A DNA stretch of 64,000 nt from Pseudomonas sp. TH41 (GTDB lineage: Bacteria; Pseudomonadota; Gammaproteobacteria; Pseudomonadales; Pseudomonadaceae). Numbering within the stretch: position 1 is the first letter of the stretch; each line of letters begins with the position of its first letter. The translations under genes were made by a program, and so were the position numbers. Location: NCBI RefSeq assembly GCF_016650695.1, contig NZ_JAEKFH010000003.1:1508001-1572000 (forward strand). The letters run 5' to 3'. The notes below the pieces were generated by a model, which was given only the letters and a program-made list of their open reading frames with translations, did no database searches and was not told the origin of the DNA. Positions 47,814 to 56,997 of this stretch are shown here, in pieces.

Positions 47814-48704
47814 TTATACACCCGCCGCTTTTAGCCGCGCCGCATGCTCGACAAACAACCGTATCGGCTCCGCCCCCTTCCCCACCAACCCCAGCGACTG
47901 GTTGACGATGTCGAAGTGATCCAGCGGATACTCATCGCCAATCACCGTCCCCAGGTGCGAGCTATAACGCCCGACCATCCCGTCGCAATGCCCGACTTCG
48001 CGCACGAAGGTCCTGGCAAACAACCGGCAACTGCGATTCGTCCCGTCAAACAGATTGCGCCCGCGATCAGTCTTGCCTGGCTGTAACGTTCCGGACCACG
48101 AGTAATAACGCACGCCATTGACCTCTTCCGGCCCGTGCCCGCCCCAGGTGTCCGGCAGGCCCTGTGGATAACGCTGGTTGAACAGCGTAACGCCCGCCGT
48201 CGTCAGGGATTCATGACAAGCGTGAATATCCACCGGTAGTTTCGGCCCGCGATAGCCGGTATCCAGCAGGCACATCAACGCGCCGATCACCCGCAGTAAA
48301 AACGCCAGCAGTCGGCCCTTCATGCGGTCCGACGGGTAGTGTTTCTCCAGATAGTCCGCCAATTCAGAGCCATGATTGGGCCCTGCCACCGAGGTGACCG
48401 AAGCCACCCGATCCGGGCGTTTGGCGGCGGCGTAGCGGGCCGTCAGCGAGCCTTGGCTGTGGCCGATCAGGTTGACCTTCTCGGCACCGGTTTCCCGCAG
48501 GATCTCGTCAATGCGCACCAGCAATTGCTCGCCGCGCACCTGCGATGAGTTGATCGGCGACACCTGCACCGCAATCACCGTTGCACCCCCCCGGCGCAAT
48601 GCCTCCACGATCCCGTACCAGTACGGATAAAGCACCAGACGGATAAACCCGAGCGTGCCCGGGACCAACACCAGCGGGTAACGCGTGGCAGAACCTTGCG
48701 ACAT
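47814..48704 (-). CDS. Triacylglycerol lipase-like alpha/beta hydrolase (family I.1 type)
   Basis: A 296-residue lipase. Ser83 in the nucleophile elbow GHSQGS, Asp241 in CDGMVGRYSSHLG and His263 in LDHFDIVNQ correspond to the LipA triad of P. aeruginosa. YPLVLVPGTLGF carries the oxyanion region. The ATG at 48704 has AAGGAT upstream. Unlike secreted LipA, it has no signal peptide and no foldase gene nearby, so an intracellular esterase role (for example on stored lipid or polyester) is possible. Confidence 0.88.
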   Translation of the reverse strand: MSQGSATRYPLVLVPGTLGFIRLVLYPYWYGIVEALRRGGATVIAVQVSPINSSQVRGEQLLVRIDEILRETGAEKVNLIGHSQGSLTARYAAAKRPDRVASVTSVAGPNHGSELADYLEKHYPSDRMKGRLLAFLLRVIGALMCLLDTGYRGPKLPVDIHACHESLTTAGVTLFNQRYPQGLPDTWGGHGPEEVNGVRYYSWSGTLQPGKTDRGRNLFDGTNRSCRLFARTFVREVGHCDGMVGRYSSHLGTVIGDEYPLDHFDIVNQSLGLVGKGAEPIRLFVEHAARLKAAGV

Positions 48705-48880
48705 GGCTGAACATCCTTGTGATCGGTGAGGTGACGCAAGGCGCAATGAATGCAAAACATCCGCCAAGCATCGCCATCGAAGATGACAACTCCACGACCA
48801 GTCTATGACAGCCGCCCTACTTCAGCCCGACCACCCGACGCATCTTCGAAGACATCCTGAAAGTTCTCTAAAGCTTTAAA

Positions 48881-48961
48881 GCAAAAGATCGCAGCCTGCG
48901 GCAGCTCCTACATTGAGAATGCGATCCCCTGTAGGAGCTGCCGCAGGCTGCGATCTTTTGA
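48881..48961. repeat. REP inverted pair upstream of the asmA-like gene's 3' end
   Basis: Facing arms AAAGATCGCAGCCTGCGGCA.. and ..TGCCGCAGGCTGCGATCTTT in the 265-bp gap (48705-48969), which otherwise shows no gene. Confidence 0.9.
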
Positions 48962-48969
48962 TCTGCCTT

Positions 48970-51060
48970 TTATCGGGTGGGTTTAACAGTCACTGGCGCC
49001 TTGCCCGCCTTCATCTGTTCCAGCAACGGCGCACACTGATTCGGCTCGCCACCGCTCGGCGCGACCAGCGCCAGCAACCCCGCGGCGGGTGCGGCAATCA
49101 CGCCCAATGCCACCATCCCCGCTCCGCGCAACATCAGTGGCACCGTTTTCACCCCCGCATCCGGCTTGATGAACTTGCCTCGCACATATAGCGGCGAACG
49201 CAACGAGATCAGCCGCCAGCCTTTGGAGTCCGGAGTGATCGTCAGGTTCAGCTGTTCGGTGGCCATGTTCGCCGTGCCATCGATATAAACGATTGCGTTC
49301 TCGGTATCGAAGACGAACAAGCGTGTGGTCGCCAGCCCAGTCTTGATATCGAAGTCGGCGGCGGCGCAATTGATCTTCACTTCCTTGTCGCCAAAGATCC
49401 TGCCGACCACGTAGTTGCCGACGTTGAGCCCAGCCAGCTCCATCAACTCACGGCTGATGGCGCCATCATTGATCAGCATCTTCAGATTGCCATTGGCACT
49501 GCCCAACAGTTTGGCCACCGAGTTACCGCGACCGGTGATATCGGCATCGCCATTGAGCTCGCCGAAACTGGTTTTCATCGGTTCAAAGGTCGGGAACAAC
49601 TGTTTGAGTTTGAAGCCGCGCGCGGTGAGTTTGGCCTTCCCTTCCAAAGGATCGGTATGACCGTTCAGGCGAATCTGCGCATCGAGCTTGCCGCCCGCCA
49701 CGCCAAAACGCAGGGGTTCGAGACTGAGCACGCCATCGGTGAGCACCACGTGGGTATAAAGGTCATTGAACGGCAGCTTTTCGCTGTGGACGATGCGCTT
49801 GCCGGTGAACTCGATGTCGGCGTCCATATCGCGCCAGCGTTCGGTTTTGAATTCCTCGACCGGCAACACCTTGTCCGCCGGCTGCTTGCTTTCACCGCCA
49901 CGCGCTTTTTGCTTGGCATTCGAGTCGGCGCCGATCAATGGCGCCAGGTCGGCAAACAGCAATTGATTGGAGACCAGCGAGCCGCTGAGTTTCGGCCGTG
50001 GCTGGCTGGCAACGTAGGCCAGGCTCCCATGGATGTCGCTCTGGCCGATCTTGCCGTTGAACTCCTCATAGCGGAATACCGCGCCACCCGCCTCGTGCAG
50101 CTTGGCAATCAAGTGACCGTCCGTGGCGTAAGGCGGGGTATCCGGCAGGGTTACGCCGATCAGCGGATAGAGATTACCGAGGCTGGTGCCGGCCAGTTTC
50201 AGCTGCAAGTCCAACGCGCCGAGGTTCAGCGGATCGGTCAGGGTACCGGCCAGTTCGACACGGGTGTCGGCGATCGTCACCTGAGCCTGGAGCGGAAACG
50301 GCCTAGCGGCGTCCTGCAACGCCAGCAGGCCACCGATTTTTCCTTCGCCCGCGAGTTTCTGGTCGTGGTATTGGCCTTTGACCTTCAACGCGAACGCGTA
50401 GTCCTGGGGCGCAGCGCCCTTCTCCAGCGCGGTTTTCGCTGCTTTGTCGCCGACGATCTCACTGAACGGAATCGGCTTGCCCAGCGGATCGACAATCAAG
50501 TCGAGCTGAGTCTTCAGGCTCTGGTCGTCGAGCGTGACGTGCCCCTTGTCGAAGCCGATCGCACCGATGTCGACCACCCACTTGGAAGGTTCGGCGTTCG
50601 GGTCCTTGGGATCGAATTTGAACGTCCAGTTGGCGCGGCCGTCGGCCAGACGTTGCAGATCAGCATTGGGTTCGGTGAGATCAATACGCGGGATCACTAC
50701 GCGCTGCGCCAGCAAGGCCAGGGGCGAGATCCGCAACGCGACGCGCTTGAGGGTGACCATCAGCGGTTTTTTCGACCAATCCGGGTTGCCCAGGCTCAGA
50801 TCTTCCGCCACCACATGCGGCCACGGCACCCAAGCCCGCCAGCCCCCCTCGTCGAGTTCGCGCTGCCAGACCACCGCCAGGTTGCCGTTGATGGCAAACG
50901 GGCGGTGCAACTCTTCGGACACTTTGGCATTGAGGGACGGTTTGATCCGGTTCCAATCGAAGAACACGATGATCAGAACCAGTACGGCCAGCAGGACAAT
51001 AAGGCTGGCGAAGGTCCAGGCGGCTATTTTTTTCCAAGCAAGTTTACGAGTGCGCGTCAT
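48970..51060 (-). CDS. AsmA family protein
   Basis: A 696-residue protein anchored by one N-terminal helix (AAWTFASLIVLLAVLVLIIVFF) with a large periplasmic AsmA body: DWNRIKPSLNAKVSEELHRPFAINGNLAV, TLKRVALRISPLALLAQRVVIPRIDLTEPNADLQR, and the C-terminal DFDIKTGLATTRLFVFDTENAIVYIDGTANMATEQLNLTI. AsmA-type proteins are linked to lipid transfer and outer-membrane assembly. ATG 51060 is chosen with GGAG upstream and the usual position of the membrane helix. Confidence 0.92.
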   Translation of the reverse strand: MTRTRKLAWKKIAAWTFASLIVLLAVLVLIIVFFDWNRIKPSLNAKVSEELHRPFAINGNLAVVWQRELDEGGWRAWVPWPHVVAEDLSLGNPDWSKKPLMVTLKRVALRISPLALLAQRVVIPRIDLTEPNADLQRLADGRANWTFKFDPKDPNAEPSKWVVDIGAIGFDKGHVTLDDQSLKTQLDLIVDPLGKPIPFSEIVGDKAAKTALEKGAAPQDYAFALKVKGQYHDQKLAGEGKIGGLLALQDAARPFPLQAQVTIADTRVELAGTLTDPLNLGALDLQLKLAGTSLGNLYPLIGVTLPDTPPYATDGHLIAKLHEAGGAVFRYEEFNGKIGQSDIHGSLAYVASQPRPKLSGSLVSNQLLFADLAPLIGADSNAKQKARGGESKQPADKVLPVEEFKTERWRDMDADIEFTGKRIVHSEKLPFNDLYTHVVLTDGVLSLEPLRFGVAGGKLDAQIRLNGHTDPLEGKAKLTARGFKLKQLFPTFEPMKTSFGELNGDADITGRGNSVAKLLGSANGNLKMLINDGAISRELMELAGLNVGNYVVGRIFGDKEVKINCAAADFDIKTGLATTRLFVFDTENAIVYIDGTANMATEQLNLTITPDSKGWRLISLRSPLYVRGKFIKPDAGVKTVPLMLRGAGMVALGVIAAPAAGLLALVAPSGGEPNQCAPLLEQMKAGKAPVTVKPTR

Positions 51061-51447
51061 TGCACAGAGCTCCAGATACGACTGAGCGCCCTGACTGCGA
51101 CGCACGTGTGAAACGTTAGGCCAGAAACGGCCTGCCATGGAACCTACGACTGGAAAACAGCCCGCAGGTTTAATCGAAAGACCGATTGGTCAGCAAATAG
51201 TCGGTCGGACACTGGATTTCCCCTTAATCCAACGTTACTGCGCCCGCACTTTTGCGAGGCAAAAGTGAGTCGAAAATACCCACCACAGGGCAAAAATGTC
51301 CGCCGGAAACACCCGAACTAGAGCCTTTTCGCGGAACAATCAATTCCGTTGATTATTACCATTGCGTTTATGAACTTTTATATCGACTTATCGAGAGTAG
51401 CATTAGCTTCGTACCCACTTTATCGCCCTCCTACGGAGCACCCAATC

Positions 51448-52002
51448 ATGAAACGCCAATTACTGCTTAGCCTTACCCTCTCGATGCTAGCCAGCACTGC
51501 TTTTGCCCTGCCAGCTGCAGACCAGGCAACTCCGCAAGTGAAATCCACCCACGCGGTGTTCAGCCAAACTGTCGCCGCCGATGGTTCGGATCGCACGCCA
51601 CAGGGCCAGACACTTGCCGAAGGTGGTAACGATCGCCTGAAAGAAAAAGGCCTGATCACTCAAGACGGCTATGACCGTACCCCACAAGGTCAAACCCTGG
51701 CTGCCGACGGCTCGGATCGCACTCCACAAGGTCAAACCCTGGCCGCCGACGGTTCCGACCGCACTCCACAAGGCCAAACCCTTGCCGCCGACGGTTCCGA
51801 CCGCACTCCACAAGGCCAAACCCTTGCCGCCGACGGTTCCGACCGCACTCCACAAGGCCAAACCCTTGCCGCTGACGGTTCCGACCGCACTCCACAAGGC
51901 CAAACCCTTGCCGCCGACGGTTCCGACCGCACTCCACAAGGCCAAACCCTTGCTGAAGGTGGTGGTGACCGTGTAATCGAACGCAACAGCGCTGTGAGCT
52001 AA
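51448..52002 (+). CDS. Secreted protein built of 14-residue tandem repeats, unknown function
   Basis: A 184-residue protein with a signal peptide (MKRQLLLSLTLSMLASTAFA). The mature part consists of repeats of the form (A/Q)DG(S/Y)DRTPQGQTLA: one early copy, then EGGNDRLKEKG, then seven uninterrupted copies, ending EGGGDRVIERNSAVS. The last copies are nearly identical at DNA level. The repeat is Asp/Arg/Gln-rich, without cysteine or obvious catalytic residues, and looks disordered or fibrous. ATG 51448 has ACGGAG upstream. A strong terminator follows. I do not recognise a function; periplasmic or surface location is inferred from the signal. Confidence 0.8.
   Translation: MKRQLLLSLTLSMLASTAFALPAADQATPQVKSTHAVFSQTVAADGSDRTPQGQTLAEGGNDRLKEKGLITQDGYDRTPQGQTLAADGSDRTPQGQTLAADGSDRTPQGQTLAADGSDRTPQGQTLAADGSDRTPQGQTLAADGSDRTPQGQTLAADGSDRTPQGQTLAEGGGDRVIERNSAVS
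51662..51958 (+). repeat. 42-bp coding tandem repeat array, about seven units
   Basis: Seven adjacent units of 42 bases, each encoding DG(Y/S)DRTPQGQTLAA-type sequence. Units from about 51748 on differ by single synonymous bases only (for example GCCGCC versus GCCGCT), so the array is young and probably varies in copy number by replication slippage. Confidence 0.92.
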
Positions 52003-52021
52003 GGCCATGGCCGCCCTGAAA

Positions 52022-52049
52022 AAAAGCCCAATCCCCGGATTGGGCTTTT
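52022..52049. terminator. Rho-independent terminator of the repeat-protein gene
   Basis: A 13-bp perfect stem AAAAGCCCAATCC / GGATTGGGCTTTT with a 2-base loop, followed by GATTTTT. It lies 20 bases after the stop codon. Confidence 0.88.
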
Positions 52050-52173
52050 GATTTTTAGAGATTTGCGCTTTATATAGGCCGCTCTTCCCCGCCTGATCCC
52101 CAATAGTCGTTCGACGCCGGCAAAGCCGATTTGCTAGAGTGCGCCGCTGTCCTGTCCAGAAATCACTCTTGCG

Positions 52174-52806
52174 ATGCTGCCCCGCGCCGAACAGAAACAA
52201 CAGACCCGTAACGCCCTGATGGACGCTGCCCGCCACTTGATGGAATGCGGCCGAGGATTCGGCAGCCTGAGCCTGCGCGAAGTCGCGAAAACCGCCGGGA
52301 TCGTGCCGACCGGTTTCTACCGGCATTTCGCCGATATGGATGAACTGGGCCTGGTGTTGGTGAGCGAAGTCGGTCAGACCTTCCGTGAAACCATCCGCCT
52401 GGTGCGCCACAACGAATTCGTTATGGGCGGCATCATCGATGCCTCGGTGCGAATCTTTCTCGACGTGGTTTCGGCCAATCGCTCGCAATTTCTGTTTCTG
52501 GCCCGTGAGCAGTACGGCGGTTCGCTGCCCGTTCGCCAGGCCATCGGCCGATTGCGCGAAGACATCAGCTCGGACCTCGCGGCCGACCTGTCGCTGATGC
52601 CGAAACTGCAACACCTGGACATCGCCGGCCTGAGCGTCATAGCTGATCTGATTGTCAAAAGCGTGTTCGCAACGTTGCCGGACATTATCGATCCCCCCGC
52701 AGAGGCATTGCCGGAGCATCTGACGCCTCAGGCGAAGATTACCCAGCAGTTGCGCTTTATCTTTATCGGGCTTAAGCACTGGCAAGGTCTCGGCAGCACC
52801 GAATAA
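52174..52806 (+). CDS. TetR family regulator, DesT-like
   Basis: A 210-residue TetR protein. The N-terminal helix-turn-helix (RHLMECGRGFGSLSLREVAKTAGIVPTGFYRHFADMDELG) closely resembles P. aeruginosa DesT, which senses acyl-CoA saturation and represses the desCB desaturase genes (from memory). In PAO1 desT precedes ureE, the same place as here. However, no desaturase or oxidoreductase gene is divergent to it in this window; the upstream gene is the repeat protein. Its targets may lie elsewhere. Confidence 0.75.
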   Translation: MLPRAEQKQQTRNALMDAARHLMECGRGFGSLSLREVAKTAGIVPTGFYRHFADMDELGLVLVSEVGQTFRETIRLVRHNEFVMGGIIDASVRIFLDVVSANRSQFLFLAREQYGGSLPVRQAIGRLREDISSDLAADLSLMPKLQHLDIAGLSVIADLIVKSVFATLPDIIDPPAEALPEHLTPQAKITQQLRFIFIGLKHWQGLGSTE

Positions 52807-52809
52807 CCA

Positions 52810-52900
52810 CTGTGGGAGCGGGCTTGCTCGCGAAGGCGGCGGCACATCCGGCATCTATGTGTCTGCAAGACCGCTTTCGCGAGCAAGCCCGCTCCCACAT
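52810..52900. repeat. REP inverted pair (GGAGCGGGCTTGCTCGCGA family)
   Basis: Facing units CTGTGGGAGCGGGCTTGCTC.. and ..GAGCAAGCCCGCTCCCACA between the TetR gene and the ureE promoter. Confidence 0.9.
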
Positions 52901-52920
52901 GAAACATCGACCTCGCTGCA

Positions 52921-52953
52921 ATTTGGTGCGCCATCCAATCTCCCGCACCAAAT
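52921..52953. promoter_or_regulatory. Perfect inverted repeat upstream of the ureE promoter
   Basis: Arms ATTTGGTGCG (52921-52930) and CGCACCAAAT (52944-52953) around a 13-base centre, about 72 bases upstream of a -24/-12 element. GGTGC and GCACC resemble NtrC half-sites, so it may be an upstream activating sequence. Confidence 0.45.
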
Positions 52954-53024
52954 CGATCCAAAAATCCACAATATCCCGAAATACGCGCTCAGATCCGACA
53001 GCCATTTCCTACACTTCACCCGAT

Positions 53025-53040
53025 TGGCAAGCCCCTTGCT
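53025..53040 (+). promoter_or_regulatory. Sigma54 (-24/-12) promoter of ureEFG
   Basis: TGGCAAGCCCCTTGCT has GG and GC 10 bases apart, and differs from the TGGCAC-N5-TTGCT consensus at one position. Expected start of transcription is near 53051, about 26 bases before ureE. Confidence 0.75.
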
Positions 53041-53076
53041 CTAGCCTGACTACTGTCCATTGCTGGAAGCCGTCCA

Positions 53077-53577
53077 ATGCTGGTGATTCATCGCAGAATC
53101 GACCCTAAACCCGTCTGGGCCGCCGAGTTGCACCTGACCTTCGAAGCGCGGAGCAAAAGTCGCTTGCGCTGTTTCAGTGCCGAAGGCGAAGACGTCGGGT
53201 TGTTTTTGGAGCGCGGCCAACCACCGCTGTATGACGGCGAATGCCTGCAGGGTGAAGACGGCCGGGTCGTCCGTGTCTGCGCCCGCCCCGAACAACTGCT
53301 GCACGTCACCTGCGCCAATGCCTTCGAACTGACCCGCGCCGCCTATCACCTGGGTAATCGCCACGTGGCCCTGCAAATCGGTGATGGCTGGCTGCGCCTG
53401 CTCGACGATTACGTGCTCAAGGCCATGCTCGAACAACTGGGTGCCAAGGTCGAGAACATTGAAGCCCCATTCCAGCCCGAACACGGCGCCTATGGCGGCG
53501 GCCATCACCATTCGCGGCACGGCGACGAAGACTTCAACTACGCGCCGAAACTGCATCAGTTTGGCGTGCGTTTATGA
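53077..53577 (+). CDS. ureE: Urease accessory protein UreE (nickel metallochaperone)
   Basis: A 166-residue UreE delivering Ni2+ to the UreDFG complex. The N-terminal peptide-binding domain contains TFEARSKSRLRCFSAEGEDVGLFLERG, and the metal-binding domain ends in a histidine-rich tail (GGGHHHSRHGDEDFNY). HVTCANAFELTRAAYHLGNRHVALQ is a family hallmark. It is the first gene behind the second sigma54-type promoter; its stop overlaps ureF (ATGA). Confidence 0.96.
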   Translation: MLVIHRRIDPKPVWAAELHLTFEARSKSRLRCFSAEGEDVGLFLERGQPPLYDGECLQGEDGRVVRVCARPEQLLHVTCANAFELTRAAYHLGNRHVALQIGDGWLRLLDDYVLKAMLEQLGAKVENIEAPFQPEHGAYGGGHHHSRHGDEDFNYAPKLHQFGVRL

Positions 53578-54248
53578 ATCCAGCCTGGGCGCTGCTGCGT
53601 CTGGCCAGTCCGCAGTTGCCGATTGGTGGCTACAGCTATTCCCAGGGCCTGGAAATGGCTGTGGATAACGGCCGCGTCAACAATGCCGATAGCGCAAAAC
53701 GCTGGATCAGCGACCAGCTATTGCTGAATCTGGCGCGCTTCGAAGCGCCACAGCTGCTTGCCCATTGCGTGGCGGCGGCAGAGGAAAACTGGGGCGAGTT
53801 GCTGCAACGCTGCGAAGAACACCGCGCCAGCCGCGAAACACGCGAGTTGCATCAGGAGAGCCGGCAGATGGGTTATTCGCTGCAGCAATTGCTCAACGGC
53901 TTGCCGGAGCTCGACGCGCCGGCCCGCGCCTTCCTCGAACAATGCCCCGAGCCGCACCTGGCCCTCGGTTGGGCGCTGGCCGCTCGTGCGTGGCACATCA
54001 GTCCCCAGGACGCGCTGGCCGCATGGCTTTGGAGCTGGCTGGAAAACCAATTGGCGGTGTTGATGAAAACTCTGCCGCTGGGCCAGCAAGCCGCGCAACG
54101 CTTGACCAGCGAACTGTTACCGCAACTCCAGCAAGCTCAGCAGAACGCCACCCGAATCAACCCCGAACACAATGGCAGCGCCACTTTCGGCCTGTCCCTG
54201 GCGTGCATGGCCCATGAGCGCCAGTACAGCCGCCTGTTCCGTTCCTAG
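53574..54248 (+). CDS. ureF: Urease accessory protein UreF
   Basis: A 224-residue all-helical UreF, a partner and gatekeeper of UreG in urease activation. Typical segments are [24 protein letters not shown] near the N-terminus and [18 protein letters not shown] at the C-terminus. The start overlaps the ureE stop by 4 bases; 23 bases separate it from the ureG ATG. Confidence 0.96.
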   Translation: MNPAWALLRLASPQLPIGGYSYSQGLEMAVDNGRVNNADSAKRWISDQLLLNLARFEAPQLLAHCVAAAEENWGELLQRCEEHRASRETRELHQESRQMGYSLQQLLNGLPELDAPARAFLEQCPEPHLALGWALAARAWHISPQDALAAWLWSWLENQLAVLMKTLPLGQQAAQRLTSELLPQLQQAQQNATRINPEHNGSATFGLSLACMAHERQYSRLFRS

Positions 54249-54271
54249 GGCCTATTATTTTGGAGAATCAT

Positions 54272-54886
<615 letters not shown>

Positions 54887-54914
54887 TCACGACTATCAAC
54901 AAGGAAGCTTATCC

Positions 54915-55487
54915 ATGACACTGAAACGCATCCTGGGCACCCTGGCGCTACTGCTGACCCCAGCCATCGCCTTCGCCCACCCGGGCCATGGCGACAACGG
55001 CTTGATCGCCGGCATCAGCCACCCGCTCGGCGGCCTCGATCACTTGTTGGCGATGGTCGCCGTCGGTTTGTGGGCGGCGCAACAGAAAGGCGCAGCGCGC
55101 TGGGCCCTGCCGTGCACCTTCGTTGGGACCCTGCTGATCGGCGGTTTGCTGGGATTTGAGGGGTTGAACCTGCCGGCGTTGGAAAGCGGAATTGCAGCGT
55201 CGGTATTGGCGCTGGGCTTGGCGGTGGCGGTGGCGGTGCGTCCGCCGATTAGCGTGGCGATCGGTGCCACGGCGCTGTTTGCGCTGTTCCATGGCGTGGC
55301 GCATGGCCTGGAGTTGCCGGACATGTCGAATCCCTGGATGTATGCGGCGGGTTTTGTCGCAGCGACGGCGGCCTTGCATGGATTGGGTTATGCCGTGGTG
55401 CGGGTGTTGCCTCAGGCAGCGGCGCCTTTAGTGCGACTGGCCGGTGCGGCCTCGGCGGCGACTGGGGTCTGGTTGTTGGCGGGTTGA
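54915..55487 (+). CDS. HupE/UreJ family nickel transporter-like protein
   Basis: A 190-residue membrane protein of the HupE/UreJ family. After a signal-like segment ending at FAHPGHGDNG come SHPLGGLDHLLAMVAVGLWAAQQ (with conserved metal-binding His and Asp), ALFALFHGVAHGLELP, and six helices in all. HupE proteins supply nickel to urease or hydrogenase. It lies 28 bases downstream of ureG and probably belongs to the ureEFG transcript. Confidence 0.92.
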   Translation: MTLKRILGTLALLLTPAIAFAHPGHGDNGLIAGISHPLGGLDHLLAMVAVGLWAAQQKGAARWALPCTFVGTLLIGGLLGFEGLNLPALESGIAASVLALGLAVAVAVRPPISVAIGATALFALFHGVAHGLELPDMSNPWMYAAGFVAATAALHGLGYAVVRVLPQAAAPLVRLAGAASAATGVWLLAG

Positions 55488-55489
55488 GA

Positions 55490-55668
55490 TCTTTATCGCC
55501 AGTGATGGCCTCTTCGCGAGCAGGCTCGCTCCCACATTAGTCCTGCGTACACAGGTCCACTGTGGGAGATTTTTACCGTCAGTGATGGCCTCTTCGCGAG
55601 CAGGCTCGCTCCCACATTGGTCCTGAGTACAGAGGTCCACTGTGGGAGCGAGCCTGCTCGCGAAGGCG
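55490..55668. repeat. REP cluster with an ~80-bp tandem duplication
   Basis: Three palindromic units. A block reading CAGTGATGGCCTCTTCGCGA..CTGTGGGAG occurs twice in tandem (about 55500-55569 and 55580-55648) with a few mismatches, followed by an inverse unit ending GCTCGCGAAGG. The spacer between hupE and the epimerase gene holds no gene. Confidence 0.88.
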
Positions 55669-55741
55669 GCCTGACAAACACCACATCTCTCAGGCCTGAT
55701 AACATGTCGCGCAATCGCCCCTGCCGTGACGACGCCAGCCA

Positions 55742-56875
55742 ATGCCGCCTGTTTCCCGCTCCGCCTCCCAGCCAAAATTGACCGCGCTGTTTGCCTCGGT
55801 GCAACAGCACTTCCAGGACGTGATCGTGCCACTCTGGCAGGGCCCCGGCTGGAATGCGCAAATGGCGTTGCCCTACGAGGCGCTGGACGCCCAGCATCAA
55901 CCATTGCCGCCGCAACGCTACCGGGCCATGGCCTGCGCGCGGCAGCTGTACGTGTTTTCCAGCCTGATTGGCCAGGTGCCAGCCGCCGAGGCGCGCGCCG
56001 CGGCATTATTCCGCTCCTTGCAGCAGCACTTCCACGACGCCGAGCACGGTGGCTGGTTCTACAGCATCGACCCGCAGGGTGCGCCGCTGGATCAACGCAA
56101 AGATCTCTACACCCATGCGTTCATCCTGTTCGCCTGTGCTCATTACTGGGACAAGGTGCGCGAACCGCGGGTGGAATCAGTGCTCAACGCTGCACTGGAA
56201 GTGATCGCGCAGCGTTTCGCCACGGGCGACGGCCTGTACGAAGCGAGCCTTGAGCGTGACTGGTCGTCGCTGAAGTCCGGGCCACTGCAGAATCCTTTGA
56301 TGCACCTGGCTGAAGCCTTCCTCGCCACGCTGTCGGTTCACGAAGACCTCGCGGTAGAAGGCGCGCTCGTCGAGTTATGCACAGCCATGCAGAAGCGCTT
56401 TATCGATCCGCAACACGGGGTGCTGATGGAAAAACCGCTAGGGGCTGTGGATAACTGGTTTGAACCGGGGCATCAGTTCGAGTGGTATTTCCTGCTGGAG
56501 TCTTCGCCACTGCTGCGCGATTCGACACTGCATGCGTCGCTGGAGCGCGCGTTTTCGTACACCGAGCAGTTGGGCGTCGACCCACATACTGGCGCCGTGC
56601 GGGCGATGCTGGACCTCGAACCTGACGGCCCCCCACGGGATGCAACTCAGCGAATCTGGGCTCAGGCTGAATACTTGCGCGCACTGACGCTACGCCCGGA
56701 CAGCGAGACCTCGGTGTTGCGCCAACTGCAGGCGCTGCATCAGCGCTCACTGCATGCACGCGGCTGGTATGAGTGTCGCGACGAGAAGGGTGAGGTGAGC
56801 CGTCAGGACATGCCGTCGACCACGCCTTATCACTTGGCAACCTGCTATCGCGGTCTGGCCGACTATCTCGGCTGA
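55742..56875 (+). CDS. AGE family epimerase/isomerase
   Basis: A 377-residue (alpha/alpha)6-barrel sugar isomerase of the N-acylglucosamine 2-epimerase superfamily. Recognisable are GPGWNAQMALPYEALDA, ARQLYVFSSLIGQ, GGWFYSIDPQGAPLDQRKDLYTHAFILFACAHYW, NPLMHLAEAFLAT, WFEPGHQFEWYFLL and the final RQDMPSTTPYHLATCYRGLADYLG. Members act on mannose/fructose or cellobiose; the substrate is undetermined here. REP units flank it on both sides. Confidence 0.9.
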   Translation: MPPVSRSASQPKLTALFASVQQHFQDVIVPLWQGPGWNAQMALPYEALDAQHQPLPPQRYRAMACARQLYVFSSLIGQVPAAEARAAALFRSLQQHFHDAEHGGWFYSIDPQGAPLDQRKDLYTHAFILFACAHYWDKVREPRVESVLNAALEVIAQRFATGDGLYEASLERDWSSLKSGPLQNPLMHLAEAFLATLSVHEDLAVEGALVELCTAMQKRFIDPQHGVLMEKPLGAVDNWFEPGHQFEWYFLLESSPLLRDSTLHASLERAFSYTEQLGVDPHTGAVRAMLDLEPDGPPRDATQRIWAQAEYLRALTLRPDSETSVLRQLQALHQRSLHARGWYECRDEKGEVSRQDMPSTTPYHLATCYRGLADYLG

Positions 56876-56885
56876 CTGTTCGGCC

Positions 56886-56983
56886 GCCTTCGCGAGCAGG
56901 CCCGCTCCCACATTTGATCTCTGCTGCTCACAAGTAAGGTGGCCAAAGGAGATCTACTGTGGGAGCGAGCCTGCTCGCGATTG
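56886..56983. repeat. REP inverted pair after the epimerase gene
   Basis: Facing units CTTCGCGAGCAGGCCCGCTC.. and ..GAGCGAGCCTGCTCGCGA between convergent genes. Confidence 0.88.
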
Positions 56984-56997
56984 GCCGTTACTCGGTC

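Noticed and set aside
49657..51111. 484-codon open frame antisense to the asmA-like gene
   Set aside because: Shadow frame; the AsmA reading has a membrane anchor, ribosome site and family motifs.
51662..51958. Possible CRISPR array
   Set aside because: The 42-bp units are directly adjacent with no spacers and lie in frame in a signal-peptide protein; no cas genes.
51487..52854. 455-codon antisense frame over the repeat protein and the TetR gene
   Set aside because: Its repeats merely mirror the 42-bp array and it also runs antisense to a well-supported TetR gene.
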